Origin: CAYUYH01 sp964449175
GTDB taxonomy: Bacteria > Planctomycetota > Phycisphaerae > SM23-33
Direction: 5' to 3'
Length of the DNA: 25,274 nt
Assembly: GCA_964449175.1 (NCBI GenBank)
Contig: CAYUYH010000005.1
Coordinates: 1-25,274 of the forward strand
Part shown: positions 1 through 8,233 of the stretch, one piece after another
Numbering within the stretch: the first letter of the stretch is position 1
Layout of the letters: each line of letters starts with the position of its first letter
The notes under the pieces: generated by a model
What the model was told of the DNA's origin: nothing
What the model saw: only the letters and a program-made list of their open reading frames with translations
Databases searched by the model: none
Program-made: the position numbers and the translations under genes

Positions 1-505
1 TGATAGGAGCGGCAGCCTGCTGGGCTTGCGGCGCCTCATAGAGGTCGACGCCGCCAATGAAGGCCGACGCCGCCTGTTCCAGTGGGGACGTCGCGGTGAC
101 GGAGCCCGCTGAGCCGCCGGCGAAGCCGGGCAGACTCGGCATCGCGCTGGCCAGAGGGCTATAGATGCGAGAGCCGGAGGCCGGGGCGGCCAGCATCGAC
201 GGGACGCCCATCGACGTGCCCGGCGCGCCGAGGCCGCGGCTGACCGAGTAGACGGCGCGCGACTCGATCGAGCTCCGCAGCGGATTGCCCACGGAGTGGA
301 CCGATGGCGCCTGCAACGATCCCAGCCCATAGGAGTACGAGCGGAACGCCTGGCTGGAGCTTGTCGTGCCGACGCTTCGCAGGTAGCCCGGCGCCGAGAG
401 CTGCACCTCGCCCCGGACCTGGCCGGCTGCCTGCCGATGTCCCGGCAAGGCCGCTGCCAGCGCGATGACCAGCAATATTGCAGCCTTCTTGGACATTTCG
501 ACCAT
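1..505 (-). CDS. Secreted protein of unknown function, truncated by the window edge
   Basis: An open frame of about 168 codons runs off the left edge without a stop. It begins MVEMSKKAAILLVIALAAAL, which has the charged start and hydrophobic core of a Sec signal peptide, with likely cleavage near the AAG motif around residue 27. A second in-frame ATG at 496 gives an equally good start; neither has a clear Shine-Dalgarno. The mature part is rich in Ser, Ala, Gly and Pro, with no enzyme motif that I recognise. It lies 58 bases downstream of the DUF2723 gene on the same strand and could be co-transcribed with it. Codon third positions are GC-rich, as in neighbouring genes. Function unknown; the reading frame and signal peptide are fairly secure. 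Confidence 0.6.
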   Translation of the reverse strand, partial: MVEMSKKAAILLVIALAAALPGHRQAAGQVRGEVQLSAPGYLRSVGTTSSSQAFRSYSYGLGSLQAPSVHSVGNPLRSSIESRAVYSVSRGLGAPGTSMGVPSMLAAPASGSRIYSPLASAMPSLPGFAGGSAGSVTATSPLEQAASAFIGGVDLYEAPQAQQAAAPI

Positions 506-563
506 GGTAATTGTACCCGCAAACAGGCCGGAATGCACGCGCAAACGCCCGCATGCGGGCAGG

Positions 564-2138
564 CTACTGGGGCCTTGTCGTGGCGGCAGTTGCGCTCGAC
601 GTCGGCTCCACGGGCCGGCGCCAAATGGCCCGGAATAGCGGGCCGTCCGCCTCCTGTACAAACGTCGCATCGGCAAGGAGATTGCCCGGAATGTAGCCCT
701 CCTGCGGCGAGAGCACGTAGAGAGGTCGGCCGCCGAGCGCCGCTCGGAAGCCCTCCGGGTCGTCGTCGTAGTAAGGCAGCGGACCTTCGAAGCCCGCCAC
801 GAGCGATCCCCCGGCCAGGCCGTGAACCCTCCGCGCCACGAGGACGGGGTTAAGAGCGGTTCTGTCCAGCAGCACCACCGCGTCGTCGCCGACCTGTGCA
901 AGGGCTGCGCAGGCGAATCGCTCGGCTGAGTGTTCGTTGTGTTTCCACGGGACCAGCCAGTAGCGCAGCTCGTCGCGGTAAGGCAGTTGCCGGGCGCGCC
1001 GTGCCCTGGCGCCGGCCATCCTGGCCAGGGCGGGCGCGGCGGCGTAGAAGACCGGCGGCGCCGCGATCGACAGCAGGCAGGCGACGATGCCCGCCTTGCG
1101 CCAACGCGGCGAGGCGTCCGCGACGGCAGCCAGGCCGACCCCTGCCGCGATTGCGACCATCACCAGCGTCGGCAGCAGGAACATGAACTCATCCTGCACG
1201 GAGTAGCGGGCGACGAACACCACCTCGACGGCGGTGATGACCGCGATGGCGGCGGCGCGCTTTCGGCCGAGCCTGCCGGCCAGCTTCGCCCAGCCGATCA
1301 CGGCCAGGATAGGCAGGAAGGACACGAAGTTCATCGCCATCAGCACCGCGTTGACCTTCATTCCCGGCCAGGCGCCGACGTTCAGCACGGCCTGGCGGTA
1401 TCGGCCGAACAGCGCCGAGTTGACCGCCGCGGCCAGGTCTCCGGTCGACACGACCTCGGAGACGATCATGACCAGGTAGCCGCCGGCGCCCACCACGAAC
1501 GCCCCGGCCGCCGCGGCCAGCGACCACGCCGGCAGCCGCCCGCGGACCACCAGCGCGACGGCGGCGACCACGTACACGGGCATCGCCAGCAGCGCGAGGT
1601 TGTGGACGCTCCAGTTCAGCCCGGCTGCTGCCGCCAGCGCAACCAGCACCTGCCACCTCGGGCGATCCAGCAGCACCATCAGCAGCCAGATCTCGACGGT
1701 GAACAGGGCCGCGTTCAGCGTGTACGTCTCGGCGATCGTGGACAGCCACCACACGGTGTGGCAGACGGCAAGCATGCCAGCCGTCGCCGCCCCAATCCAT
1801 CGCCTGCCCGTCAGCAGCGCCACGACAGCGGCGAGGTTGGCCAGCGCAACAGCCATGGCCAGGCCGCTGAAGGCGTTTATCCTGGCGGTAACGCTGCCCA
1901 GCGGCACGGCTGCGACGAGCTGGCCGATGGCGGTGTACAGCGGGTGCACCAACGCCAGCCCCAGCGGCTCATCGTAGTCGCCGGTCAGAATCCGCCATTG
2001 CCGGCCGCCGCTATCCTGCCAGCTCGCGCCGCGCTGGGCCGTGGCGACATACAGCAGCGCGAAGGCTGCGAAGCACGCCAGCCACAGCGGCCAGAGCCGT
2101 CGCCCCGCAGACGCTCGGTTGAGTGACTCGGTTTCCAT
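564..2138 (-). CDS. DUF2723 / GT117-type multi-pass membrane protein
   Basis: A 524-residue integral membrane protein with about ten hydrophobic segments, the first at about residues 15-35, and a soluble C-terminal third. The N-terminal half has DUF2723 hallmarks: an HPLY segment after the first periplasmic loop, a helix with TARINAFSG, and the pairing HTVWWLSTIAETYTLN. Related proteins (GT117, TMEM260-like) are GT-C-fold glycosyltransferases or O-mannosyltransferases using polyprenyl-phosphate sugars. Transfer of a lipid-linked sugar onto an exported protein or glycan is therefore the family-based guess; substrate unknown. I chose the ATG at 2138 because the protein then starts just before the first charged and hydrophobic stretch. 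An in-frame ATG at 2171 would add eleven residues. It is divergent from a polyprenyl-phosphate phosphoribosyltransferase, which could make its donor class. Confidence 0.75.
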   Translation of the reverse strand: METESLNRASAGRRLWPLWLACFAAFALLYVATAQRGASWQDSGGRQWRILTGDYDEPLGLALVHPLYTAIGQLVAAVPLGSVTARINAFSGLAMAVALANLAAVVALLTGRRWIGAATAGMLAVCHTVWWLSTIAETYTLNAALFTVEIWLLMVLLDRPRWQVLVALAAAAGLNWSVHNLALLAMPVYVVAAVALVVRGRLPAWSLAAAAGAFVVGAGGYLVMIVSEVVSTGDLAAAVNSALFGRYRQAVLNVGAWPGMKVNAVLMAMNFVSFLPILAVIGWAKLAGRLGRKRAAAIAVITAVEVVFVARYSVQDEFMFLLPTLVMVAIAAGVGLAAVADASPRWRKAGIVACLLSIAAPPVFYAAAPALARMAGARARRARQLPYRDELRYWLVPWKHNEHSAERFACAALAQVGDDAVVLLDRTALNPVLVARRVHGLAGGSLVAGFEGPLPYYDDDPEGFRAALGGRPLYVLSPQEGYIPGNLLADATFVQEADGPLFRAIWRRPVEPTSSATAATTRPQ

Positions 2139-2306
2139 CGGTCCAGATGTTATCGGCGCGGCGGCGGGCATGGAATGGACAAATCGCCGCGGCCGGTTCA
2201 GCCTCGGCGACGTTAGCCGTTGGCCTCAAGCCCACATGCGCGAGTTGTCGATTAGAGTTCCTGGCCGGTAGTTGAGCCGCGCATGGCCTTGCGGCGTAGG
2301 ACAGAT

Positions 2307-3218
2307 ATGAAACTCGCCCATCTAGTTCGCCTGGCGCGTCCGCGGCATTGGATCAAGAACGTCATCGTGCTTTTCCCGGTGGTGTTCTCCCTTCGCGTGG
2401 ACGAGGCCGTCATCTGGCTGCGGGCCGGGGCGGCTGCGGTGGCCTTCTGTCTGGCTGCGAGCGCCGTCTACGTCGCCAACGACATCCGCGACCGCGACAG
2501 CGACCGCCTGCACCCCAAGAAGAAGCTCCGCCCGCTAGCCTGCGGCGACGTATCCGTTTCCGTCGCGTGGGCGGAGTCCATGGTGCTGATCCTGGCAGCT
2601 TCGGCGATCGCCCTGGCCGTCGGAATGCTGACGCTGGCAACGGTCTGGGCGTATGTGCTGCTCCAGGCGGTCTACACCTGGCGGCTGAAGAACCGGATGA
2701 TCATCGACGTGATGTGCATCGCCATGGGCTTCGTCCTTCGGGCGGCGGCTGGGGCGGTGGCCATCCGCGTGGACCTCAGCCCCTGGCTGTTCACATGCAC
2801 GTTCACGATCTGCCTGTTCATGGGCTTCTGCAAGCGGCGCATCGAGGCCGAGGCCATCGCCAACAGGGAAGACGCCGCCATGCACCGCCGCACGCTGCTG
2901 GGATATGCCCCGCAGCTCCTGACTCACTTGACCACCCTGTCGGCCGGCATCGCCATCGTCTCCTATCTTCTGTACGCCACCAGCCCGCGGACGGTCGAGC
3001 ACTTCGGCACGAACTACCTCCTCTACACGCTGCCGATAGTCATCTACGCCGTCTGCCGATTCGAGATGCTCTCGACCATTGGCATCTACAGCGATCCGAC
3101 GGACCTGATACTCCGCGACAGGCCCTTCCAATTGACGGTGGCCGTGTGGGGACTGGCCGTGGCGGTTATCCTCTGGCAGGGGCAGGCCATCCAGCAGTGG
3201 CTGGCGCAGCACTACTAA
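2307..3218 (+). CDS. UbiA-family polyprenyl-phosphate phosphoribosyltransferase (DPPR synthase-like)
   Basis: A 303-residue, roughly nine-helix membrane protein of the UbiA superfamily. The start RPRHWIKNVIVLFPVVFS matches the hallmark N-terminus of decaprenyl-phosphate phosphoribosyltransferases (mycobacterial Rv3806c type). The first Asp-rich metal/diphosphate site is NDIRDRDSD at about residues 58-66, followed by basic HPKKKLRP. The second conserved segment is SDPTDLILRDRPF from about residue 262. The family transfers 5-phosphoribose from PRPP to a polyprenyl phosphate in the inner membrane, supplying ribose or arabinose donors for envelope glycans. The ATG at 2307 is preferred because a TAGGAC sequence lies just upstream and the product starts directly at the family N-terminus; an ATG at 2283 would add eight residues. 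A quinone or haem prenyltransferase is less likely given the N-terminal signature. Confidence 0.82.
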   Translation: MKLAHLVRLARPRHWIKNVIVLFPVVFSLRVDEAVIWLRAGAAAVAFCLAASAVYVANDIRDRDSDRLHPKKKLRPLACGDVSVSVAWAESMVLILAASAIALAVGMLTLATVWAYVLLQAVYTWRLKNRMIIDVMCIAMGFVLRAAAGAVAIRVDLSPWLFTCTFTICLFMGFCKRRIEAEAIANREDAAMHRRTLLGYAPQLLTHLTTLSAGIAIVSYLLYATSPRTVEHFGTNYLLYTLPIVIYAVCRFEMLSTIGIYSDPTDLILRDRPFQLTVAVWGLAVAVILWQGQAIQQWLAQHY

Positions 3219-3622
3219 GCGGCCGCGTCGGCCTGTGCCCGGACGCCGCTCGACGGAGCCGCAGGAGGGTGAGTAACTGTCCCGAAGAGTCTGGTTGGAG
3301 TGGCAAGAGAAAGGCCTCTTTGCGGATTTGACGGCCACAAACCCATCAACGGCAAGGAGGCCAAGATGCTTTGCCATGGGCTGGCATCGACCGGCTGGGG
3401 TCAAACCCAGACCGTGATCCCCCCGCTGTGGCCGACTCAACAAGAGGATTCACCCAGACCGCTCATTTCGCCGCATCAGCAACCACGACGATCAAGTGCA
3501 TCGCTAAGCGGCGCTATAATTGCTCGAAGGGGCTGTTACGGCCAGAGGCAACCAGCCAAGGGACGGTACGATGCCGGCGTCGTTGGTGCAGCGAAGGTCC
3601 CAATGAAAGGAACGCCGCCGTG
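3219..3622. other. Leader region upstream of the copper ATPase
   Basis: A 404-base stretch without a secure gene. It contains a TATAAT hexamer at 3515-3520, a plausible -10 box for the downstream ATPase although no good -35 is visible. It also holds a short open frame (listed separately) and a GAAAGG sequence 12 bases ahead of the ATPase ATG. Third-position composition is much less GC-biased than in the flanking genes. I could not see a recognisable metal-regulator operator or riboswitch. Confidence 0.5.
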
Positions 3623-3623
3623 A
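3366..3623 (+). CDS. Candidate small upstream ORF (85 codons), doubtful
   Basis: The ATG at 3366 is preceded by a very strong Shine-Dalgarno, AAGGAGG at 3354-3360 with a five-base spacer. Its stop TGA at 3621-3623 shares its last base with the ATG of the copper ATPase (TGATG), the classic arrangement for translational coupling. Against it, the predicted protein has no recognisable domain, and its codons show little of the strong third-position GC bias of neighbouring genes. A TATAAT-like -10 box also lies inside it. It may be a leader peptide controlling the ATPase, or chance. Confidence 0.25.
   Translation: MLCHGLASTGWGQTQTVIPPLWPTQQEDSPRPLISPHQQPRRSSASLSGAIIARRGCYGQRQPAKGRYDAGVVGAAKVPMKGTPP
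3515..3520 (+). promoter_or_regulatory. Possible -10 box for the CopB operon
   Basis: A perfect TATAAT hexamer lies about 100 bases upstream of the ATPase start in an otherwise GC-rich region. No convincing -35 hexamer sits 16-18 bases upstream, which would fit an activator-dependent promoter. That is common for metal-responsive operons, but no regulator gene is present here. Confidence 0.3.
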
Positions 3624-5818
3624 TGGAACATCACAAGGGCCATGCCCGCGAAGATCACCATGACGGACATGCTGAAGGTCGAGGCTCACAGGAACTTGCC
3701 GACGAGGGTCATGGCGAGCAGGCTGGCCATGCCGGCCACGAGGCCCACAAGGGCCACATGGGCCATGAAGCGCACGAAGGGCACGGCCGTCACGATCACC
3801 ATTCCCACCACGCCCACATGGTGGCGGACTTCCGCCGACGGTTCTGGGTCTCCGCTGCGCTGACGATCCCCGTGCTTGTCTTTGCCCCGATGATCCAGGG
3901 CTTCCTGGGGCTGCGCGACACGCTTCGGTTCCCCGGGGACAGCTATGTCCAGTGGTTTCTGGCGTCGGTTATCTTCGTCTACGGCGGCTGGCCATTCCTC
4001 AAGGGGCTCTTCGACGAGCTGCGCAAGAAGAGCCCCGGCATGATGACGCTGATCGCCCTGGCGATCACCGTCGCCTATGTTTATTCCTCGGCCGTCGTGT
4101 TCGGCCTGCGGGGCAAGGTCTTCTTCTGGGAGCTGGCGACGCTGGTCGACGTGATGCTCCTGGGCCACTGGATCGAGATGAAGTCCGTCATGGGCGCGTC
4201 CAAGGCCCTGGAGTCGCTCGTGCAGCTCATGCCCTCCGAGGCCCATCGTGTGACGGACTCCGGCGGCATGGAGGACGTACCCGTCACCGAGCTCAAGCCC
4301 GGCGACAAGGTCGTGGTAAAGCCTGGCGAGAAGGTGCCTATCGACGGGCGGATCGTCGAGGGCCGAACCAGCGTCAATGAGGCCATGCTGACCGGCGAAA
4401 GCAAGCCGGTGGAGAAGGCCCCTGGCGACGAGGCCATTGGCGGGGCGGTCAATGGCGAGGCCGCCTTCACCATGGAAGTGCGGAAGACCGGCGACCAGAC
4501 GTACCTGGCCCAGGTCATCGAGATGGTCCGCAAGGCCCAGGAATCCCGCTCCCGCACGCAGGACATCGCCAGCCGGGCGGCGCTGTGGCTGACGATCATC
4601 GCCCTGAGCGTCGGCGCCGGCACGCTGGTGGTCTGGCTGATGCTCGGTGCGGCCTTCGAGTTCTCCCTGGAGCGGATGGTGACGGTGATGGTCATCACCT
4701 GCCCGCACGCCCTGGGCCTGGCCGTGCCGCTGGTGGTGGCCGTCTCGACGGCGATCTCGGCCAAGAGCGGGCTGCTGATCCGCGACCGCAGCGCCTTCGA
4801 GCGCGCCCGCGACGTCAATGCCATCCTGTTCGACAAGACCGGCACGCTCACCGAAGGCCGCTTCGGCGTCTCGGACGTGATCTCGCTGGGCGAGCATGAT
4901 GATAACGAGGTGTTTAGGCTAGCGGCCTCCCTGGAGAGCCAGTCCGAGCACCCCATCGCGCAGGGTATCGTCGACGGCGCCAAAGAGCGGAACATCGACT
5001 TCTCCGCGCCCAAGGACTTCAAGGCAATCCCAGGCAAGGGCGCCCAGGCAACCGTAGACGGCAGGAACGTCAGGGTCGTCAGCCCGGGCTATCTCAAGGA
5101 GAATGACCTGGAAGTGGACAACGAGAAGGTCCGCGACGTGGCCGAACAGGGCAAGACGGTTGTGTATGTCATGCTGGAGGACCAAGTCGTCGGCGCGATC
5201 GGCCTGGCCGACATTGTTCGTCCGGAATCCCGCGAGGCCCTCAGCCGGCTCAGGGAGATGGGCATCCAGACCATGATGATAACCGGCGACGCCGAGGCGG
5301 TCGCCAAGTGGGTGGCCAGGGAACTGGACCTGGACGATTACTTCGCCGAGGTCCTGCCCGATCAGAAGGCCGACAAGGTCAAGGAGGTTCAGCGGCGCGG
5401 TCTGGTCGTGGCGATGACCGGCGACGGGGTCAACGACGCCCCGGCCCTGACGCAGGCCGACGTGGGCATCGCCATCGGCGCCGGCACCGACGTGGCTATT
5501 GAGTCGGCGGACATCGTGCTGGTGCGATCAGACCCGCGCGACGCGACGGCCATCATGAAGCTCGCCCGGGCAACCTACCGGAAGATGGTTCAGAACCTCC
5601 TGTGGGCGACCGGCTATAACCTCATCGCCATCCCGCTGGCCGCCGGAGTGTTGTACTCATTCGGCGTAATTCTCTCCCCGGCTGCGGGAGCGGCCCTGAT
5701 GGCCCTGTCCACCGTCATCGTGGCCATCAACGCCCGCTTCCTGCACGTCGAGCGCGAAGATGAGTCGCGACGAGAGACGAACCGGGCAGGCGCACAGCCA
5801 CAGTCCACAGCCGCCTAG
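3623..5818 (+). CDS. copB: CopB-type P1B copper-exporting ATPase
   Basis: A 731-residue heavy-metal P-type ATPase of the inner membrane, using ATP to expel copper, probably Cu(I)/Cu(II). The cytosolic N-terminus (residues 1-66) is histidine-rich, with 20 His, ten of them at every third position from H36 to H63. Membrane segments follow from about residue 75. The actuator motif TGES is at 257-260 and the ion-site CPH at 360-362. The phosphorylation motif DKTGT starts at D404, the nucleotide-binding HP is at 443-444, and GDGVND is at 600-605. CPH plus the final-helix ALSTVIVAINA pattern marks the P1B-3/CopB subgroup rather than CPC CopA. The ATG at 3623 was chosen because it opens the His-rich domain. 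The next gene, a YHS-flavoprotein, starts 12 bases after the stop, so the two are almost certainly one operon. Confidence 0.93.
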   Translation: MEHHKGHAREDHHDGHAEGRGSQELADEGHGEQAGHAGHEAHKGHMGHEAHEGHGRHDHHSHHAHMVADFRRRFWVSAALTIPVLVFAPMIQGFLGLRDTLRFPGDSYVQWFLASVIFVYGGWPFLKGLFDELRKKSPGMMTLIALAITVAYVYSSAVVFGLRGKVFFWELATLVDVMLLGHWIEMKSVMGASKALESLVQLMPSEAHRVTDSGGMEDVPVTELKPGDKVVVKPGEKVPIDGRIVEGRTSVNEAMLTGESKPVEKAPGDEAIGGAVNGEAAFTMEVRKTGDQTYLAQVIEMVRKAQESRSRTQDIASRAALWLTIIALSVGAGTLVVWLMLGAAFEFSLERMVTVMVITCPHALGLAVPLVVAVSTAISAKSGLLIRDRSAFERARDVNAILFDKTGTLTEGRFGVSDVISLGEHDDNEVFRLAASLESQSEHPIAQGIVDGAKERNIDFSAPKDFKAIPGKGAQATVDGRNVRVVSPGYLKENDLEVDNEKVRDVAEQGKTVVYVMLEDQVVGAIGLADIVRPESREALSRLREMGIQTMMITGDAEAVAKWVARELDLDDYFAEVLPDQKADKVKEVQRRGLVVAMTGDGVNDAPALTQADVGIAIGAGTDVAIESADIVLVRSDPRDATAIMKLARATYRKMVQNLLWATGYNLIAIPLAAGVLYSFGVILSPAAGAALMALSTVIVAINARFLHVEREDESRRETNRAGAQPQSTAA

Positions 5819-5830
5819 GAGCATGCAGGA

Positions 5831-6883
5831 ATGAAGACGGACCCCATATGCCAAATGGAAGTGCAAGAGGGCGAGGCCTACACGGCCGAATACGAGGGCC
5901 AAACGTATTACTTCTGCTCGGAGGGCTGTCGGGACAAGTTCGTGCACTCGCATCCTCGCAAGCAGCCCCGCGTTGCCTACGACCTGATCATCATCGGCGG
6001 CGGGCCGGCAGGCATGACGGCTGCGGTCTACGCGGCCACGTTGAAAATAGACACCTTCGTGGTAACGGCCAACCTCGGCGGCCAGGCTGTCGACAGCACC
6101 AAGATCAAGAACTACATGGGCTATGACTTCATCACCGGCCCGGAGTTGACCAAGAGATTCAAGGCCCAGCTGCTGCATTCCAACTACGTCGACCACCGTA
6201 TCTGCGAAGTGGAGAAACTGGAGCCGCTGGATGAGGGGTACCGCGTAGTGCTATCCGATCTGAGCAGCTACACAGCCAAGGCGGTCATCCTCGCCACGGG
6301 CATGACCCGCTGCAAACTCAACGTCCTAGGCGAGGAACAGTTCCAGCGCAAGGGGGTCTTTTACGGCAACGTCCAGGACCTTTCGTTTGTCCAGGGCGAG
6401 GATGTGGTAGTCGTCGGCGGCGGCAACTCGGCGATGCAGATCGTGGAGAACCTGTTTCGGGTCGCCCGGGACATACACGTCGTCTCGGACCTGCCATTGA
6501 CGGCCGACCCGTCCGTCGTCGAACGCGCGACGTCTTCTCCTCGCGTGCATCGCCATGAGGGGTACAAGGTCAGCGGAATCGAGGGCCGGGAGACCGTCCA
6601 GAGGGTAGTAGTCCACAAGCTAGCCGCACCTGGGGAAACGGTCCTAGCCGCACGCGGCGTGTTCATCGCCATCGGCCTACGACCCAACACGATGCTAGCT
6701 GCCAGGCTGGTGGACCTCAATGACAAGGGGGAGATACTCATAGGCTCGGACTGCTCGACAAGCCGGGCGGGGCTGTTCGCTGCCGGTGACGTCACCAGCG
6801 CCTACGGCAAGCGGATCATCATAGCCGCCGGCGAAGGCGCAAAGGCGGCCCTGGCAGCGAAGCAGTTCCTGCTGCATCGCTGA
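5831..6883 (+). CDS. YHS domain fused to a thioredoxin-reductase-like flavoprotein lacking the CxxC dithiol
   Basis: A 350-residue two-part protein. Residues 4-40 form a YHS-type metal-binding domain with Cys at 7, 29 and 33 (FCSEGC context), as found in copper ATPases. Residues 48-350 form a class II pyridine nucleotide-disulfide oxidoreductase fold: FAD site GGGPAG at 56-61, NAD(P) site VVVVGGGNSA at 192-201, and C-terminal FAD motif FAAGDV. The segment that aligns without gaps to the thioredoxin reductase active site reads GVFYGNVQDLSF. The two catalytic cysteines are replaced by Gly179 and Gln182, so classical thioredoxin reduction is unlikely. Twelve bases downstream of copB, it probably acts on copper or on a thiol/metal partner through the YHS cysteines; that role is inference. 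Alternatives are a ferredoxin/flavodoxin-NADP reductase or another CxxC-less TrxR-fold reductase. Confidence 0.85.
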   Translation: MKTDPICQMEVQEGEAYTAEYEGQTYYFCSEGCRDKFVHSHPRKQPRVAYDLIIIGGGPAGMTAAVYAATLKIDTFVVTANLGGQAVDSTKIKNYMGYDFITGPELTKRFKAQLLHSNYVDHRICEVEKLEPLDEGYRVVLSDLSSYTAKAVILATGMTRCKLNVLGEEQFQRKGVFYGNVQDLSFVQGEDVVVVGGGNSAMQIVENLFRVARDIHVVSDLPLTADPSVVERATSSPRVHRHEGYKVSGIEGRETVQRVVVHKLAAPGETVLAARGVFIAIGLRPNTMLAARLVDLNDKGEILIGSDCSTSRAGLFAAGDVTSAYGKRIIIAAGEGAKAALAAKQFLLHR

Positions 6884-7008
6884 GGTGGCCCGCGGGACGA
6901 GGGCGCGAGGTTATACGGGCGACGATCATTCCAGCAGGGCGAGCGACACGATATGATATGATGATGAGAAAGAGGGCGTCCACATAGCCGGACGCGAAAT
7001 GAGTGCCG

Positions 7009-8109
7009 ATGGCTAGCAAAGTCGCAGTGATTCGGACTGCCCCCCATACCGTCATCGCCGACGTGCAACGCGTCGCGCGCCTGGGCGGGCTGGACTCAGC
7101 CCTGGACCACTCGGCCGCCACGATCATCAAGAACAACCTCTCCTGGCACATGATGTACCCCAGCGCCAACACCACGCCCTGGCAGCTCGAGGGCGCCATC
7201 CTCGCGCTCCGCGAGGCGGGCCTGGACGACCTGGTGTGCGTGGAGAACGAGACGGTAGTGACCAGCGCCGAGAAGGGCGAGCTGCTGAACAAGCAGCGGA
7301 TCGTATGCGACCACTACGGCGTGCCGGTCAAGTACAACTTCCGCCGCTCGGACATGACCTGGCAGGCCTACCAGCCGGCTGCGGAAATGCTGGTGCTGGA
7401 TAAGATCTTCCCCAAGGGCATCCTGATACCCGACTACTTCCACGGCAAGAACATCGTCCACCTGCCCACGACCAAGTGCCACATCTACACGAACATCACC
7501 GGGTCGATGAAGAACGCCTTCGGCGGCCTGCTCGACAACAGCAGGCACTATTGCCACTCGCGGATCGATGAGACGCTGGTGGACCTGCTGGCGATCCAGA
7601 AGGAGATCCACCCGGGCGTCTTCACGATCACCGACGGCACGACCGCCGGCAACGGCGCCGGCCCGCGCACCATGACGCCCGTGGCCAAGATCGTCCTGCT
7701 TGCCTCCAGCGACTGCGTCGCCATCGACGCGGTGGCTGCGAAGCTGATGGGCTTCGACCCCATGGACCACGGCTTCATCCGCCTCGCCCACGAGCGAGGC
7801 CTGGGCACGGGCCGCATGGAGGAGATCGAGCTCGTCGGCGACCTCGACGCAGCCGCGGAGAACTGGGGCTTTCACACCGGCGACAACACGGCCAGCCGGG
7901 TGGGCAAGCTGTTCTGGTTCGGCCCGATGCGCTGGCTGCAGCGCCTGATGTTCCACACGCCAATCGTCTACGCGTTCATCGTCGGCTCAGCCGTCTACCA
8001 CGACCACATCTGGTACCCCTTCGCCGGCAAGAAGGTCGTCGACGACTGGCTGGCCAACAGCCCGTGGGGCCGCCTGTTCGCGAGCTACCGCCCCGGCGCC
8101 GCGTCCTGA
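7009..8109 (+). CDS. DUF362 family protein
   Basis: A 366-residue protein with DUF362 features: KNNLSWH near the start, the conserved HLPTTKCHIYTNITGSMKNA core at about residues 149-168, and TDGTTAGNGAGPRT followed by SSDCVAIDAVAAKLMGFDP. No signal peptide is present. The C-terminal 70 residues are aromatic-rich, with one marginal hydrophobic stretch (YAFIVGSAV). Some DUF362 proteins carry 4Fe-4S ferredoxin motifs; this one shows no CxxCxxC cluster. The biochemical role of this subgroup is unknown to me. An in-frame GTG at 7003 is possible, but the ATG at 7009 is the more likely start; no strong ribosome site decides it. It lies directly upstream of a WecA-like gene and a glycosyltransferase in the same orientation, so a role in lipid-linked glycan metabolism is possible but unproven. 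Confidence 0.8.
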   Translation: MASKVAVIRTAPHTVIADVQRVARLGGLDSALDHSAATIIKNNLSWHMMYPSANTTPWQLEGAILALREAGLDDLVCVENETVVTSAEKGELLNKQRIVCDHYGVPVKYNFRRSDMTWQAYQPAAEMLVLDKIFPKGILIPDYFHGKNIVHLPTTKCHIYTNITGSMKNAFGGLLDNSRHYCHSRIDETLVDLLAIQKEIHPGVFTITDGTTAGNGAGPRTMTPVAKIVLLASSDCVAIDAVAAKLMGFDPMDHGFIRLAHERGLGTGRMEEIELVGDLDAAAENWGFHTGDNTASRVGKLFWFGPMRWLQRLMFHTPIVYAFIVGSAVYHDHIWYPFAGKKVVDDWLANSPWGRLFASYRPGAAS

Positions 8110-8139
8110 CTGCCCCCCCGCCGGCCCGCCGACAGAGTA

Positions 8140-8168
8140 TTGCCACTGTCCGTGCGTTTGACTACACT
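8140..8168 (+). promoter_or_regulatory. Candidate sigma70-type promoter for the wecA-like gene
   Basis: TTGCCA at 8140-8145 and TACACT at 8163-8168 are separated by 17 bases. This lies in the 124-base gap between the DUF362 stop and the WecA start and would give a leader of about 60 bases. If real, the wecA/glycosyltransferase pair is transcribed independently of the DUF362 gene. Confidence 0.4.
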
Positions 8169-8233
8169 GACTTGTCGCGTTCGCCGTCGGCGGGCGCTGC
8201 CGGTCGTGTCTTGCCGCTGTCTGTGAGTCCTGC

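Noticed and set aside
159..554. 131-codon minus-strand frame overlapping the first secreted protein
   Set aside because: A different frame of the same strand encodes a signal peptide and stays open to the window edge; this frame is Arg/Gly-rich shadow sequence.
3686..4897. 403-codon minus-strand frame opposite copB
   Set aside because: His- and Asp-rich shadow of the P-type ATPase codons; no family motifs and no ribosome site.
5831..6883. Annotating the flavoprotein simply as thioredoxin reductase
   Set aside because: Both active-site cysteines are missing (Gly179, Gln182), so the canonical reaction is not supported.
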